Source: Brooklawnia propionicigenes | GTDB taxonomy: Bacteria; Actinomycetota; Actinomycetes; Propionibacteriales; Propionibacteriaceae | DNA: 64,000 bases | NCBI RefSeq assembly: GCF_030297015.1 | Contig: NZ_AP028056.1 | Coordinates: 1,188,939-1,252,938, forward strand | Reading direction: 5' to 3' | Part shown: positions 18,476-27,142 of the stretch, one piece after another | Layout of the letters: each line of letters starts with the position of its first letter | Numbering within the stretch: position 1 is the stretch's first letter | Program-made: the position numbers and the translations under genes | The notes under the pieces: generated by a model | Told to the model about the DNA's origin: nothing | Databases searched by the model: none | The model's input: the letters and a program-made list of their open reading frames with translations, nothing else

Positions 18476-19281
18476 GAGGCATCCTCTCGGGGTCGAAGCA
18501 AAGAAACGGCAGTGATGCAGGCGACTGCCGCGACGGTGAGCAGGAAGGCCACCGCGTAGGCGGTGCCCTGCTGGAAGTTGGCGTAGGTCTCCTCGACGGC
18601 CAACGTGGCGGTCTGGGTGCGCAACGAGATGTTGCCCGAAACCACCTTGACGGCGCCGAACTCGCCCAGGCTGCGGGCCAGCGCGAGCACCACGCCGTAC
18701 ACCACCGCCCACCGGATGGACGGCAGCGTGACCCGCCAGAAGACCTGCCAGCCCGAGCCACCCAGGCTGCGGGCGGCCTGCTCCTGATCGTCGCCGACCT
18801 CGATCAGCACCGGCACCACCTCACGGATCACCAGCGGAAGCGCCACGAAGACGGTTGCCGCGATGATGCCGGGGGTGGCGAAAATGATCTGATAGCCGAG
18901 GTCGTACAGCGCGCCGCCGATCGCCGAGTCACGCCGGTAGACCAGCATCAGGGCCAGGCCGACCACGACCGGCGAGACCGACAGGGGCAGATCGACCAGG
19001 GTCGACAGCACTCGCTTGCCCCAGAAGTCGTAGCGCACCAGCAACAAGGACACGCCCACACCGAAGACCAGGTTGAGCACGACGGCCCAGATCGTCACCT
19101 TGGCTGTCAGCCGCAGCGCGCTGAGCACCGCGGGACTGGTGAACGCGGTCTTGAGATTGGTCAGATCGTCGGCGAAGGTGTTCGTGACGACCAGCGAGAC
19201 CGGCCACAGCACCAGCAGAATCAGGTAGCCGATCACCAGCCAGCGCAGCGCGAGCTTGAGCGGACGAGGTTCACGAATCAT
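18472..19281 (-). CDS. cysW: Sulfate ABC transporter permease CysW
   Basis: A 269-residue permease with six hydrophobic helices and the binding-protein-dependent EAA-type loop ([26 protein letters not shown], about 170-195) that contacts Cys[15 protein letters not shown] (about 207) is characteristic of sulfate permeases. Starts overlap cysT by 11 bp and the end overlaps cysA by 4 bp, so all four genes form one tight operon. Confidence 0.92.
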   Translation of the reverse strand: MIREPRPLKLALRWLVIGYLILLVLWPVSLVVTNTFADDLTNLKTAFTSPAVLSALRLTAKVTIWAVVLNLVFGVGVSLLLVRYDFWGKRVLSTLVDLPLSVSPVVVGLALMLVYRRDSAIGGALYDLGYQIIFATPGIIAATVFVALPLVIREVVPVLIEVGDDQEQAARSLGGSGWQVFWRVTLPSIRWAVVYGVVLALARSLGEFGAVKVVSGNISLRTQTATLAVEETYANFQQGTAYAVAFLLTVAAVACITAVSLLRPREDAS

Positions 19282-20164
19282 GGCGAGCGGCCTTTCGTTG
19301 CACCAGGTCCAGCGTGGCCAGCACGGCCAGCGCGATCACCAGCATTCCGGTGGCGATCGCCGCTGCCGATCCGAGCTCGCCGTTCTCGATGTGGGAGAGC
19401 ACCCGGACTGACACCACCTCGGTGCGGTTGGGCATATTGCCGGTCAGCAGCACCAGCGAGCCGTACTCGCTGATGCCACGAGCGAACGACAGCGCCACCC
19501 CGGAGGTGATCGCGGGGGCCAGGCTGGGCAGCACGATCCGGCGGAAGGTGACCCAACTTGACGCGCCGAGCGAGCTGGCAGCCTCTTCGACGTCCAATTC
19601 CAGTTCTTCCAGCACCGGCATCACCGTGCGCACCACGAAGGGCAAGGTCACGAAGGCGATGGCCAGCGCTACCGACATCCGGGTATTCGCGATGTTCACC
19701 CCGATCGGACTGCGCGGACCGTACAGCGACAACAGCACGAGCCCCGCGACGATGGTCGGCATCGCGAACGGGATGTCGATCACCACGTTCAGCACGCCCC
19801 GGCCCCAGAACCGATCCCGCACCAGCACCCAGGCGATGATCGTGCCCATCACCGCGTTCAGTAGGGCAATGCCCGCCGCGACGGCGACGGTCAACCCGAT
19901 GGCGTTGAGGGTCTGCGGGGCGGTCAGCGCGGCCCAGAAAGCTCCCGGGCCGCCGGCCACGGCGGTGCCCACCACCGCGGCCAGCGGGATCAGCACCAGC
20001 AGGCTCAGCCAGAGCACCGCCACTCCCAACCCCAGGCCCGAGGCGGCGGTGAGCCGACGATGGTACCGGGGCTGGGCGCGAACGCTGCGGATGGCTGTCG
20101 GAGCCGGCTCGACGATGACCTCGTCGCGGATGACGGGTGCCGGCGCAAGCGCGGTCCCTGTCAT
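19271..20164 (-). CDS. cysT: Sulfate ABC transporter permease CysT/CysU
   Basis: A 297-residue permease with a longer N-terminal cytoplasmic extension (about 45 residues, basic near PRYHRRLTA) than usual, then six helices. The EAA loop is VEEAASSLGASSWVTFRRIVLPSLAPA (about 196-222) and ARGISEYGSLVLLTGN (about 233) is the CysT signature. It pairs with CysW to form the channel. It overlaps the binding-protein gene by 4 bp. Confidence 0.92.
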   Translation of the reverse strand: MTGTALAPAPVIRDEVIVEPAPTAIRSVRAQPRYHRRLTAASGLGLGVAVLWLSLLVLIPLAAVVGTAVAGGPGAFWAALTAPQTLNAIGLTVAVAAGIALLNAVMGTIIAWVLVRDRFWGRGVLNVVIDIPFAMPTIVAGLVLLSLYGPRSPIGVNIANTRMSVALAIAFVTLPFVVRTVMPVLEELELDVEEAASSLGASSWVTFRRIVLPSLAPAITSGVALSFARGISEYGSLVLLTGNMPNRTEVVSVRVLSHIENGELGSAAAIATGMLVIALAVLATLDLVQRKAARHDS

Positions 20165-21201
20165 GACTTGCCGAGTTCGGCCAGCAGCTGGGTCACGATC
20201 CCGATCTGTTCGGCGAAGAAGGTCTTGGACAGTTCCTCCCAGGAGCCGAAATCATTGGCGATCGTGTACAGCCGTTGCGGTTGCGGGAAAGGACTCTCCG
20301 GATCGTTCGCACCCTCGACCCGTGCCGGGGCCTTGCCGTTCAACGGCCGGAAGCCGGTCTCGCCGAAGATCTCCTGGGCCTGATCGGACAGGACGAAATC
20401 GAGCCACTGGGTGGCGGCCGGCTTGGCGTCGATCAGCACGGTGCCGGGGTTCTCGATCAGCAGGGTGTCGTCCGGCACGATGTAGTCGAAATCGGCCCCG
20501 CTCTGCCGGGCGAGGATGGCCTCATTCTCGTAGGTGATGAAGACGTCGCCGGTGCCCGAGGTGAAGGCCGTGGTGGCGTCTCGTCCGCTACCGGGCAGCG
20601 CCACGGCATTGCCCAGCAGCTTCTTCAGGAAATCGGTCGCTTCGGCATCCGAACCACCGTTGGCGGCGATGTGCGCCCAGGCGGCCAGGATGTTCCAGCG
20701 GGCCGCTCCCGACGACGCCGGGTTCGGTGTCACGATCTCGACGCCGGGCTTGATCAGGTCGTCCCAGCCCTTGATACCGAGCGGGTTGCCCGGTCGGACG
20801 GCGAGCACGACCACCGACGTGGAGACCACGCCCTTGTTCGGGCCGGACTTCCAGTCAGGGCTGACCAGGCCGCCATCGACCAGTCGGGTGACGTCGGATT
20901 CGACCGAGAAATGGACATAATCGGCCGGCTGTCCGTTGAGGACATTGCGGCTCTGGTCCCCCGAGGCCCCATAGGAGGTCTCGAAGGTGACGTCCTGGCC
21001 GTCCGGGGTCTGCTGCCAGGCCTCGGCGATGCGGGCATTGGCCTCGGCCGGGACCGCGTAGCCGACGATGCTCAGCACCGTCGATTCGCCGGAGCCGGAG
21101 GGGGCCGACGCGGCGACATTCGAGCAAGCCGTCAACCAGGCCGCGATCAGCAGGGTCAGCGCCGCCAGAGACCGGCGCGGGGAAAGGGATGGGTGAGACA
21201 T
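20161..21201 (-). CDS. cysP: Sulfate-binding lipoprotein of the ABC importer
   Basis: A 346-residue periplasmic-type binding protein (Sbp/CysP family) with a lipoprotein signal: LTAC lipobox, Cys26. Mature motifs: LSIVGYAVPAEANARIAEAW, FETSYGASGDQSRNVLNGQPADYVHFSVESDV (anion-binding loop) and TPNPASSGAARWNILAAWAH, all typical of sulfate binders. GGAGG 8 nt before ATG 21201 supports the start. The leader upstream (21202-21430) carries a cysteine-rich short ORF and an anti-SD segment. It could be named sbp instead of cysP. Confidence 0.9.
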   Translation of the reverse strand: MSHPSLSPRRSLAALTLLIAAWLTACSNVAASAPSGSGESTVLSIVGYAVPAEANARIAEAWQQTPDGQDVTFETSYGASGDQSRNVLNGQPADYVHFSVESDVTRLVDGGLVSPDWKSGPNKGVVSTSVVVLAVRPGNPLGIKGWDDLIKPGVEIVTPNPASSGAARWNILAAWAHIAANGGSDAEATDFLKKLLGNAVALPGSGRDATTAFTSGTGDVFITYENEAILARQSGADFDYIVPDDTLLIENPGTVLIDAKPAATQWLDFVLSDQAQEIFGETGFRPLNGKAPARVEGANDPESPFPQPQRLYTIANDFGSWEELSKTFFAEQIGIVTQLLAELGKS

Positions 21202-21206
21202 GGGTC

Positions 21207-21288
21207 TTCCTCCAAGGGTGCAAGGTTGATGCAGAGTTGGGTGCCGGGTCGAGCGGCACGCACCGAGGTAACCCTGAAAAAGGAGAAA
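21207..21288 (-). promoter_or_regulatory. cysP Shine-Dalgarno and complementary anti-SD segment
   Basis: On the minus strand the SD GGAGGAA (21207-21213) can pair over 7 bp (one G-U) with TTTCTCC at 21282-21288, which lies between the Cys-rich short ORF and cysP. This would hide the ribosome site unless upstream translation changes the fold. Pairing was found by eye; no energy was calculated. Confidence 0.4.
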
Positions 21289-21345
21289 ATCACGCCTCGG
21301 GCGAGCCGACGCTCGCACCCAGGCATTGGGTTGGTCCGGTCGGGC

Positions 21346-21423
21346 TCAGCGGCACTTCAGACACGGACAACACATACGCAACCACCCGCCGAGGGCAGGA
21401 ATCTGGGTTGCGGAGGAGTACAT
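21346..21423 (-). CDS. Cysteine-rich leaderless leader peptide upstream of cysP
   Basis: A 25-codon ORF starting at ATG 21423 and ending TGA at 21346, 144 bp before cysP. It begins MYSSATQIP and ends LRMCCPCLKCR: Cys at residues 18, 19, 21 and 24, four of the last eight. There is no SD; the ATG lies exactly 7 nt after a TAGCCT box. This is the form of the polycysteine leaderless uORFs that act as cysteine-responsive attenuators in mycobacteria: scarce charged Cys-tRNA stalls the ribosome on the Cys codons and exposes the downstream start. Function here is inferred from composition, position and the two sister ORFs in this locus. Confidence 0.72.
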   Translation of the reverse strand: MYSSATQIPALGGWLRMCCPCLKCR

Positions 21424-21430
21424 GGCGGGA

Positions 21431-21436
21431 AGGCTA
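21431..21436 (-). promoter_or_regulatory. -10 box for the cysP leader
   Basis: TAGCCT (TANNNT) read leftward, followed by 7 nt and the ATG of the cysteine-rich ORF at 21423. The 126 bp between this box and the opposite -10 at 21563 form the shared divergent control region; I see no clear repressor palindrome in it. Confidence 0.6.
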
Positions 21437-21562
21437 CCTCAGATCCGAAGCCATTGGCAACCGCCTCACCAGCCGGATGTCGTCCATGCGGGCGATCCGG
21501 TTCGGCGGAAGACCTTCGGCGCCAGCAGGCAGCCGGTGGTAAGAGCTACGCCGAACCTCTGG

Positions 21563-21568
21563 TACCGT
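21563..21568 (+). promoter_or_regulatory. -10 box for the sir leader
   Basis: TACCGT (TANNNT) followed by 7 nt and the ATG of the cysteine-rich ORF at 21576, the same geometry as on the opposite strand at 21431. Confidence 0.6.
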
Positions 21569-21575
21569 TCTCACC

Positions 21576-21653
21576 ATGATCGGCAAGTTCGAGGTTCTCG
21601 CAGCGTCCTGCTGTCGCCTCGGCATGCCCGCGATGACCTGTCGCGTCTGCTGA
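21576..21653 (+). CDS. Cysteine-rich leaderless leader peptide upstream of sir
   Basis: A 25-codon ORF, 102 bp before the sulfite reductase start. It begins MIGKFEVLAASCC and ends MTCRVC: Cys at residues 12, 13, 22 and 25, the last codon before TGA. There is no SD, and the ATG follows a TANNNT box by 7 nt. Length, codon count and promoter spacing equal those of the divergent cysP leader. I infer that it senses Cys-tRNA charging and controls the sulfate-reduction operon. Confidence 0.72.
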   Translation: MIGKFEVLAASCCRLGMPAMTCRVC

Positions 21654-21733
21654 CGAGCGCCCGCAAACCCCACTTTTCCGGCCGGGCTCGTGCAGCCCGA
21701 GCGGGTTTCCTGCCGCGTTCGGCCCTCCGCGAG

Positions 21734-21752
21734 TCCTCAATCGCTATGAGGA
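21734..21752 (+). promoter_or_regulatory. Hairpin hiding the sir Shine-Dalgarno
   Basis: TCCTCA (21734-21739) pairs perfectly with TGAGGA (21747-21752) across a 7-nt loop. The second arm is the Shine-Dalgarno of sir, whose ATG begins at 21756. This is the kind of element a stalled upstream ribosome could indirectly open. Confidence 0.55.
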
Positions 21753-21755
21753 ACC

Positions 21756-23435
21756 ATGACCACCACAACCAAACGAGCACCACGTGCCGAAGGCCAGTGG
21801 GCAGTGGATGGCACTGCACCGCTGAACCCCAACGAGGTATTCAAGGCCGCTGACGACGGCCTCCACGTCCGGAAGCGGATCGAAGAGATCTACGCCAAGC
21901 AGGGCTTCGACTCGATCCCCTCAGATGATCTGCATGGCCGGATGCGCTGGTGGGGTCTTTATACCCAGCGCCGCCAGGGCATCGACGGTTCCCGGACCGC
22001 CGAGCTGACCCCCGACCAGCTGTCCGACCGTTACTTCATGATGCGGGTCCGGCTGGACGGCGGCGCGCTCAGCACCGAGCAGATCCGCACGCTGGCCGGG
22101 ATCTCGCGTGACTTCGCCCGCGGCACCGCCGACATCACCGATCGGCAGAATCTCCAGTTCCACTGGATCACCGTCGAGTCCGTGCCCGAGATCTGGCGCC
22201 GCCTGGAGGATGCCGGAATGCAGACCATCGAGGCCTGTGGCGACACTCCCCGGGTGATTCTCGGCTCGCCGGTGGCCGGTATCTCCGCGGACGAGATCAT
22301 CGATCCCACCCCGGTGATCGCCGAGATCGTCGAGCGGTTCATCGGTGACGAGTCGTTGTCGAATCTGCCTCGCAAGTTCAAGTCGGCGATCACCGGCCAC
22401 CCCAGCCTCGACGTCGTCCATGAGATCAACGACATCTCGCTGGTCGGCGTGGTGCATCCCGAACTGGGCGCCGGCTACGATCTGTGGGCCGGTGGCGGGC
22501 TGTCGGTGGCGCCGCGCCTGGCCCAGCGTCTCGGCGCCTTCGTCACCGCCGAGCAGGCCGCCGATGTCTGGCACGCCGAGATCCGGCTGTTCCGCGACTA
22601 CGGCTATCGCCGCCTGCGCAACCGGGCCCGGCTGAAGTTCCTGCTGGCCGACTGGGGGCCGCAGCGGTTCCGCGAGGTGCTCGAGAACGAGTACCTCGGA
22701 TACCGGCTGGCCGATGGTCCCGAGCCGGGGCCGTCCAGCCTGCCGGCCGATCACATCGGGGTGCACCCCCAGAAGGACGGCCTCAACTATGTGGGGTTCG
22801 CCCCCACCGTCGGACGGGTCTCCGAGGACATTCTCGAGGCCCTGGCCGATGCCGCCGATTCGGTCGGTGCCCGACGCATCCGGTTCACCCCGCACCAGAA
22901 ACTGCTGGTGCTCGACGTGCCGCCCGAGCGAACCGATGAGCTCATCGCCTCATTCGAGAAGCTGGGGCTGAGGGCCAATCCGAGCCCATTCCGGCGAGCC
23001 ACCTTGGCCTGCACCGGTATCGAGTACTGCAAGCTCGCCTTCGTCGAGACCAAGAGCACGGCAGCAGCCGTGATCGACACTCTCGAGCAGCGGCTGGCCG
23101 ACGTATCCCTGGATCGGCCGATCAGCCTGCACATCAACGGCTGCCCGAACTCCTGCGCCCGGATCCAGACCGCCGACATCGGCCTGAAGGGCCAGCTGCA
23201 GAAGAACCCGGACGGCACCGAGGAGTTCGCCTTCCAGGTTCACCTGGGTGGTGGCCTGGCCTCGGTCGACCGGGAGGACGCGGGCCTGGGGCGTACCGTG
23301 CGAGGCCTCAAGGTGACCTCGGCCAATATGCCCGACTACGTCGAGCGGGTCACCCGCAGCTATCTGGCCGGGCGCAAACCCGACGAGACCTTCGCCGACT
23401 GGGCCCACCGGGCCGACGATGAGGAGCTGCGATGA
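21756..23435 (+). CDS. sir: Ferredoxin-type sulfite reductase
   Basis: A 559-residue siroheme/[4Fe-4S] reductase that converts sulfite to sulfide. Cluster ligands appear as CTGIEYCK (about 425) and CPNSC in INGCPNSCARIQ (about 463). The first half has the siroheme-binding GTADITDRQNLQFHWI (about 126). Nitrite and sulfite reductases of this family are alike; the cys neighbours decide for sulfite. It opens an operon of five genes with overlapping ends. The start at 21756 has AGGA about 4 nt upstream, inside a hairpin. Confidence 0.92.
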   Translation: MTTTTKRAPRAEGQWAVDGTAPLNPNEVFKAADDGLHVRKRIEEIYAKQGFDSIPSDDLHGRMRWWGLYTQRRQGIDGSRTAELTPDQLSDRYFMMRVRLDGGALSTEQIRTLAGISRDFARGTADITDRQNLQFHWITVESVPEIWRRLEDAGMQTIEACGDTPRVILGSPVAGISADEIIDPTPVIAEIVERFIGDESLSNLPRKFKSAITGHPSLDVVHEINDISLVGVVHPELGAGYDLWAGGGLSVAPRLAQRLGAFVTAEQAADVWHAEIRLFRDYGYRRLRNRARLKFLLADWGPQRFREVLENEYLGYRLADGPEPGPSSLPADHIGVHPQKDGLNYVGFAPTVGRVSEDILEALADAADSVGARRIRFTPHQKLLVLDVPPERTDELIASFEKLGLRANPSPFRRATLACTGIEYCKLAFVETKSTAAAVIDTLEQRLADVSLDRPISLHINGCPNSCARIQTADIGLKGQLQKNPDGTEEFAFQVHLGGGLASVDREDAGLGRTVRGLKVTSANMPDYVERVTRSYLAGRKPDETFADWAHRADDEELR

Positions 23436-24151
23436 CTCAGACCCCCAACAAGCGCGCCCGTTCCACCGAGGAACTGCAGGCGCTGGCCGATCAGGGCGCC
23501 GCGGAACTGGGCGAGGCCACCGCGGAGGATGTCGCCGCCTGGGCGGCGCGCACCTTCCCGGGCACGCTCGCGGTGGCCTGTTCGATGGCCGGCGACACCG
23601 TGCTACCGCACCTGATCGCCCGGCACTGTCCCGGCGTCGACGTGCTCTTCCTGGAGACCGGCTACCACTTCGCCGAGACCCTGGGCACCCGGGATGCGCT
23701 GGCGTCGGTGATCGACGCGCGGATTATTGACGTCCTGCCTGCCCAGACGGTCGCCGAGCAGGACGCCGAGTACGGCCCCCGGCTGTACGAGCGCGATCCG
23801 GGTTTGTGCTGCCAGCTGCGCAAGGTTGAGCCCATCAACGCCGCCCTGTCCGGCTACGAGGCCTGGGTCACCGGTATCCGGCGCGAGGACAATGCACTGC
23901 GCGCCAACGCCGGGCTGGTCGAGTGGGATGCCACACACCAGCTGGTCAAGATCAACCCACTCGCCGCCTGGAGCTTCGACGACCTGCTCGACTACGCATC
24001 CCAGTGGTCGGTGCCGATCAACCTGCTGCTCACCGACGGCTATCCCTCGATCGGCTGCGAGCCGTGTACGCGCCGGGTCGCTCCCGGTGAAGACCCTCGG
24101 GCCGGCCGATGGGCCGGCCTGGCCAAGACCGAATGCGGGTTACATCTATGA
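23432..24151 (+). CDS. cysH: Adenylyl-sulfate (APS) reductase
   Basis: A 239-residue PAPS/APS reductase. The adenylyl-binding loop is AVACSMAGDTVLPHL (about 50-64). Two Cys pairs, LCCQLRKVEP (about 127) and IGCEPCTRRV (about 210), would bind a [4Fe-4S] cluster, which marks the APS-using form; consistently, no APS kinase gene is present. It forms sulfite for Sir. It overlaps sir by 4 bp and cysD by 4 bp. Confidence 0.92.
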   Translation: MTQTPNKRARSTEELQALADQGAAELGEATAEDVAAWAARTFPGTLAVACSMAGDTVLPHLIARHCPGVDVLFLETGYHFAETLGTRDALASVIDARIIDVLPAQTVAEQDAEYGPRLYERDPGLCCQLRKVEPINAALSGYEAWVTGIRREDNALRANAGLVEWDATHQLVKINPLAAWSFDDLLDYASQWSVPINLLLTDGYPSIGCEPCTRRVAPGEDPRAGRWAGLAKTECGLHL

Positions 24152-25041
24152 GCAGACTCGACCATCTCGACCTGTTGGAGGCCGAGGCCATCCACATCAT
24201 CCGCGAGGCCGTCGCCGAGCTGGAGCGGCCGGTGCTGCTGTTCAGCGGCGGCAAGGACTCGGCCGTCCTGCTCTACCTGGCCGCCAAAGCCTTCTGGCCC
24301 GGACGAGTGCCGTTCCCCCTGCTGCATGTCGACACCGGGCACAACTTCGCCGAGGTGCTCGCGTACCGCGACCGGATGGTCGACCAGTTCGGCGTCCGCC
24401 TGCTGGTGGCCCGGGTCCAGGACTATATCGACGATGGCCGGCTCCTGGAGCGGGCCGACGGCACCCGCAATCCGCTGCAGACTCTGCCGTTGCTGGACGC
24501 CATCGCCGAGCATCGTTTCGATGCGGTTTTCGGCGGCGGGCGCCGCGATGAGGAGAAGGCCCGGGCCAAGGAACGGGTGGTGAGCCTGCGCGACGAGTTC
24601 GGGCAGTGGGACCCGCGCAACCAGCGCCCCGAATTGTGGAATCTGTACAATCCGCGCCACCGGCCCGGCGAGCATGTCCGGGTGTTCCCGCTGTCGAACT
24701 GGACCGAGCTGGACGTGTGGCAGTACATCGCCGCCGAGCACATCGAACTGCCCAGCCTGTACTACGCCCACGACCGGGAGGTCTTCGAGCGGGCCGGAAT
24801 GTGGCTGGCAGTCAGCGAGGTGACACCGCCCAACGGGCATGTCGTCCACACCAAGACGGTGCGCTACCGCACCGTGGGCGACATGTCGTGTACCGGCGCC
24901 GTGGAATCCACCGCCGGTAGCGTCGAACAGGTGCTCGCCGAAGTGGCCGCGTCCACCATCACCGAACGCGGTGCCACCCGGGCCGACGACCGGCTCACCG
25001 AAGCTGCCATGGAAGATCGCAAGAAGGACGGCTATTTCTGA
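24148..25041 (+). CDS. cysD: Sulfate adenylyltransferase subunit 2
   Basis: A 297-residue PP-loop ATP pyrophosphatase that makes APS from sulfate and ATP. PP-loop LLFSGGKDSAVLLYLA is near residues 29-44; GGGRRDEEKARAKER (about 131) and the C-terminal EDRKKDGYF end are CysD hallmarks. ATG 24148 overlaps the cysH stop by 4 bp; the frame opens 13 codons earlier inside cysH. It works as a heterodimer with CysN. Confidence 0.95.
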   Translation: MSRLDHLDLLEAEAIHIIREAVAELERPVLLFSGGKDSAVLLYLAAKAFWPGRVPFPLLHVDTGHNFAEVLAYRDRMVDQFGVRLLVARVQDYIDDGRLLERADGTRNPLQTLPLLDAIAEHRFDAVFGGGRRDEEKARAKERVVSLRDEFGQWDPRNQRPELWNLYNPRHRPGEHVRVFPLSNWTELDVWQYIAAEHIELPSLYYAHDREVFERAGMWLAVSEVTPPNGHVVHTKTVRYRTVGDMSCTGAVESTAGSVEQVLAEVAASTITERGATRADDRLTEAAMEDRKKDGYF

Positions 25042-26363
25042 TGAGCACCCCAGTCGCCACCCGCTCGCTGCTGCGAATGGCCACCGCCGGAAGTGTGGAC
25101 GATGGCAAGTCGACCCTGGTCGGGCGGCTGTTGTACGACTCCAAGGCGATCCTGGCCGACCAGCTGGCCGCCGTGGAACGAGTCAGCCAGGACCGTGGCC
25201 TGGCCGATGTCGATCTCGCCCTGCTCACCGACGGCCTGCGAGCCGAGCGGGAGCAGGGCATCACCATCGATGTCGCCTACCGCTACTTCGCCACTGCGAA
25301 ACGCAGCTTCGTGCTCGCGGACTGCCCCGGCCATGTGCAGTACACCCGCAACACCGTCACCGGCGCGTCCACCGCCGACGTGCTGGTGCTGCTGGTGGAC
25401 GTACGCAAGGGCGTGCTCGAGCAGACCCGCCGCCACCTCGCCGTCGCAGCCCTGCTGCGGGTGCCGGAGGTGGTCGTCGCGGTGAACAAGATCGACCTGC
25501 TGAACTACGACGAGACCGCCTATCGGCGGGTGGCCACCGAGATCAGCGAAGTGGCCGAATGGCTGGGAGCGGCCAAGGTCACGACGCTGCCGGTATCGGC
25601 CCTGCGCGGCGACAACGTCGTCGCGAGGTCGGACCGCACCCCTTGGTACGACGGCCCGAGTCTGCTGGAACTGCTCGAAGACATCGAGGTCACCGCGTCG
25701 GCGCCCCGGATCGGACTGAGGTTCGGCGTCCAGTTGACCCTGCGGCCGCAGTCCGCGGCCATCGACCCCCGCTACGCCGAATACCGTGGCTACGCCGGAC
25801 TGGTCTCGGCCGGGCAGGTCTCGGTCGGCGACGAGGTCGTGGTGCTGCCGGAGGGCCTGCGTACCTCGGTGACCGGGATTGACCTGGCCGGACGCGAACT
25901 GACCACGGCGGTGACCGGGCAGTCGGTATCGCTTCGGCTGGCCCATGAGGTCGACCTGGCGCGCGGTGCCCTGATCAGCTCGGTGGACGATGCACCCGAG
26001 CCCACCGTCGATATCGACGGCACCTTGTGCTGGCTGGACGAGCGGCCGCTGCGGTTGGGCCAGCGGGTGCTGCTCAAGCACTCCACCCGGACCGTGCAGG
26101 CCCTCGTCCGCCAGATCACCAGCCGGCTCGATCTCGACTCGGTCTCGGCCGTCGGCACCGATTCACTGGTGCTCAATGACATCGGACGGGTGACGTTGCG
26201 GCTCGCCGCACCGGTGCTGGCCGAGGACTATGCAACCAACCGCTCCGGGGGTGCCTTCCTGCTGATCGATCCGCAGACCGCCCACACGCTGGCGGCGGGG
26301 ATGGTCCGCGGGCACACCATCTTCGGCGACCGGTTCGGCGATGCCTGGAACTGGGAGATCTGA
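25041..26363 (+). CDS. cysN: Sulfate adenylyltransferase subunit 1 (GTPase)
   Basis: A 440-residue EF-Tu-like GTPase. G1 is AGSVDDGKSTLVGRLL (about 15-30), switch II DCPGHVQYTRN (about 94), G4 NKIDLL (about 151), followed by two beta-barrel domains. It lacks the C-terminal APS-kinase domain of fused CysNC proteins, consistent with an APS-reductase route. Its start overlaps the cysD stop by one base (TGATG), as does its own stop with the next gene. Confidence 0.95.
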   Translation: MSTPVATRSLLRMATAGSVDDGKSTLVGRLLYDSKAILADQLAAVERVSQDRGLADVDLALLTDGLRAEREQGITIDVAYRYFATAKRSFVLADCPGHVQYTRNTVTGASTADVLVLLVDVRKGVLEQTRRHLAVAALLRVPEVVVAVNKIDLLNYDETAYRRVATEISEVAEWLGAAKVTTLPVSALRGDNVVARSDRTPWYDGPSLLELLEDIEVTASAPRIGLRFGVQLTLRPQSAAIDPRYAEYRGYAGLVSAGQVSVGDEVVVLPEGLRTSVTGIDLAGRELTTAVTGQSVSLRLAHEVDLARGALISSVDDAPEPTVDIDGTLCWLDERPLRLGQRVLLKHSTRTVQALVRQITSRLDLDSVSAVGTDSLVLNDIGRVTLRLAAPVLAEDYATNRSGGAFLLIDPQTAHTLAAGMVRGHTIFGDRFGDAWNWEI

Positions 26364-27079
26364 TGTCACCTCCTGATCTCGTACTGGCATTTCATGGCAC
26401 CGAGAAGCCGGCCGGTCAGCAGCTGGCCCGCCGGGTGGTGCTCGCCGTGGCGGCTGCGCTGCCCCAGGTCAAGGTCCATCTCGGCTGGGCGGATGTGCTG
26501 ACTCCCACGCTCACCCAGACGCTGAGCGCCGTGGGTCCGGCCGTGGTGGTGCCGTGCTTCCTCGCCTCCGGCTATCACGTCACCTCCGATCTGCCGGCCG
26601 CGGTGCAGGCGTCCGGTGGGCGGGCCCGGCTCACCCCCTCGCTGGGCGCCGCGCCGGAGGCGGTGCTGGCCGCCCGGCTGGCCGAGGCCGGCGGGCCCGG
26701 TGACGCCGTCGTGCTCGCCGCGGCCGGCTCGAAGCGGGAAACCGCCAACCGGCAGGCGGCCGACGCCGCTGCCCGGCTGGCCCGGGAGATCGGGCGTCCG
26801 GTCCGTCCGGCCTTCGTGACCGCCGCTGCGCCCTCCCCGGCCGAGGTGGTAGCCGCTCTGCGGGCAGCCGGATACCGGCGGGTCGCGATCGCCAGCTTCC
26901 TGCTGGCTCCCGGTGTCTTCCACGACCGGCTGCGGAGCGCCGGCGCCGACCTGGTGTCCGAGCCGATCGGGGATCACCCGCTGGTGATCGCCACGATCGT
27001 CGATCGATACCGGCAGGCGGTGGCCGACGACGACGATCGGATCTGGGCGGGCGCCGACCGGCAAGGCGCCATCGCCTGA
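26363..27079 (+). CDS. Sirohydrochlorin chelatase-like (CbiX/SirB) protein
   Basis: A 238-residue two-domain chelatase. The metal-binding His is in LAFHGTEKPAG (residue 10 region); a second lobe begins AVVLAAAGSKRETANRQ (about 114) and includes FLLAPGVFHDRL (about 175), with a second ligand His. It would insert iron into sirohydrochlorin to make siroheme, the cofactor Sir needs, so its place as last gene of the sulfite-reduction operon is logical. Translationally coupled to cysN. Confidence 0.85.
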   Translation: MSPPDLVLAFHGTEKPAGQQLARRVVLAVAAALPQVKVHLGWADVLTPTLTQTLSAVGPAVVVPCFLASGYHVTSDLPAAVQASGGRARLTPSLGAAPEAVLAARLAEAGGPGDAVVLAAAGSKRETANRQAADAAARLAREIGRPVRPAFVTAAAPSPAEVVAALRAAGYRRVAIASFLLAPGVFHDRLRSAGADLVSEPIGDHPLVIATIVDRYRQAVADDDDRIWAGADRQGAIA

Positions 27080-27093
27080 CCCCCAACAACATG

Positions 27094-27130
27094 GCAATGG
27101 CCCGGTGGTGAGTCACCACCGGGCCATTGC
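27094..27130. terminator. Bidirectional terminator between convergent operons
   Basis: A perfect 18-bp inverted repeat (27094-27111 with 27113-27130) around a single central base, between the chelatase stop and the stop of the convergent YeiH gene. It can end transcription from both sides. Confidence 0.85.
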
Positions 27131-27142
27131 GTTGTCCGCGGA

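Noticed and set aside
21202-21755. A SAM or T-box riboswitch controlling the cys operons
   Set aside because: No SAM-aptamer or T-box core is visible; the cysteine-rich short ORFs explain the region better.
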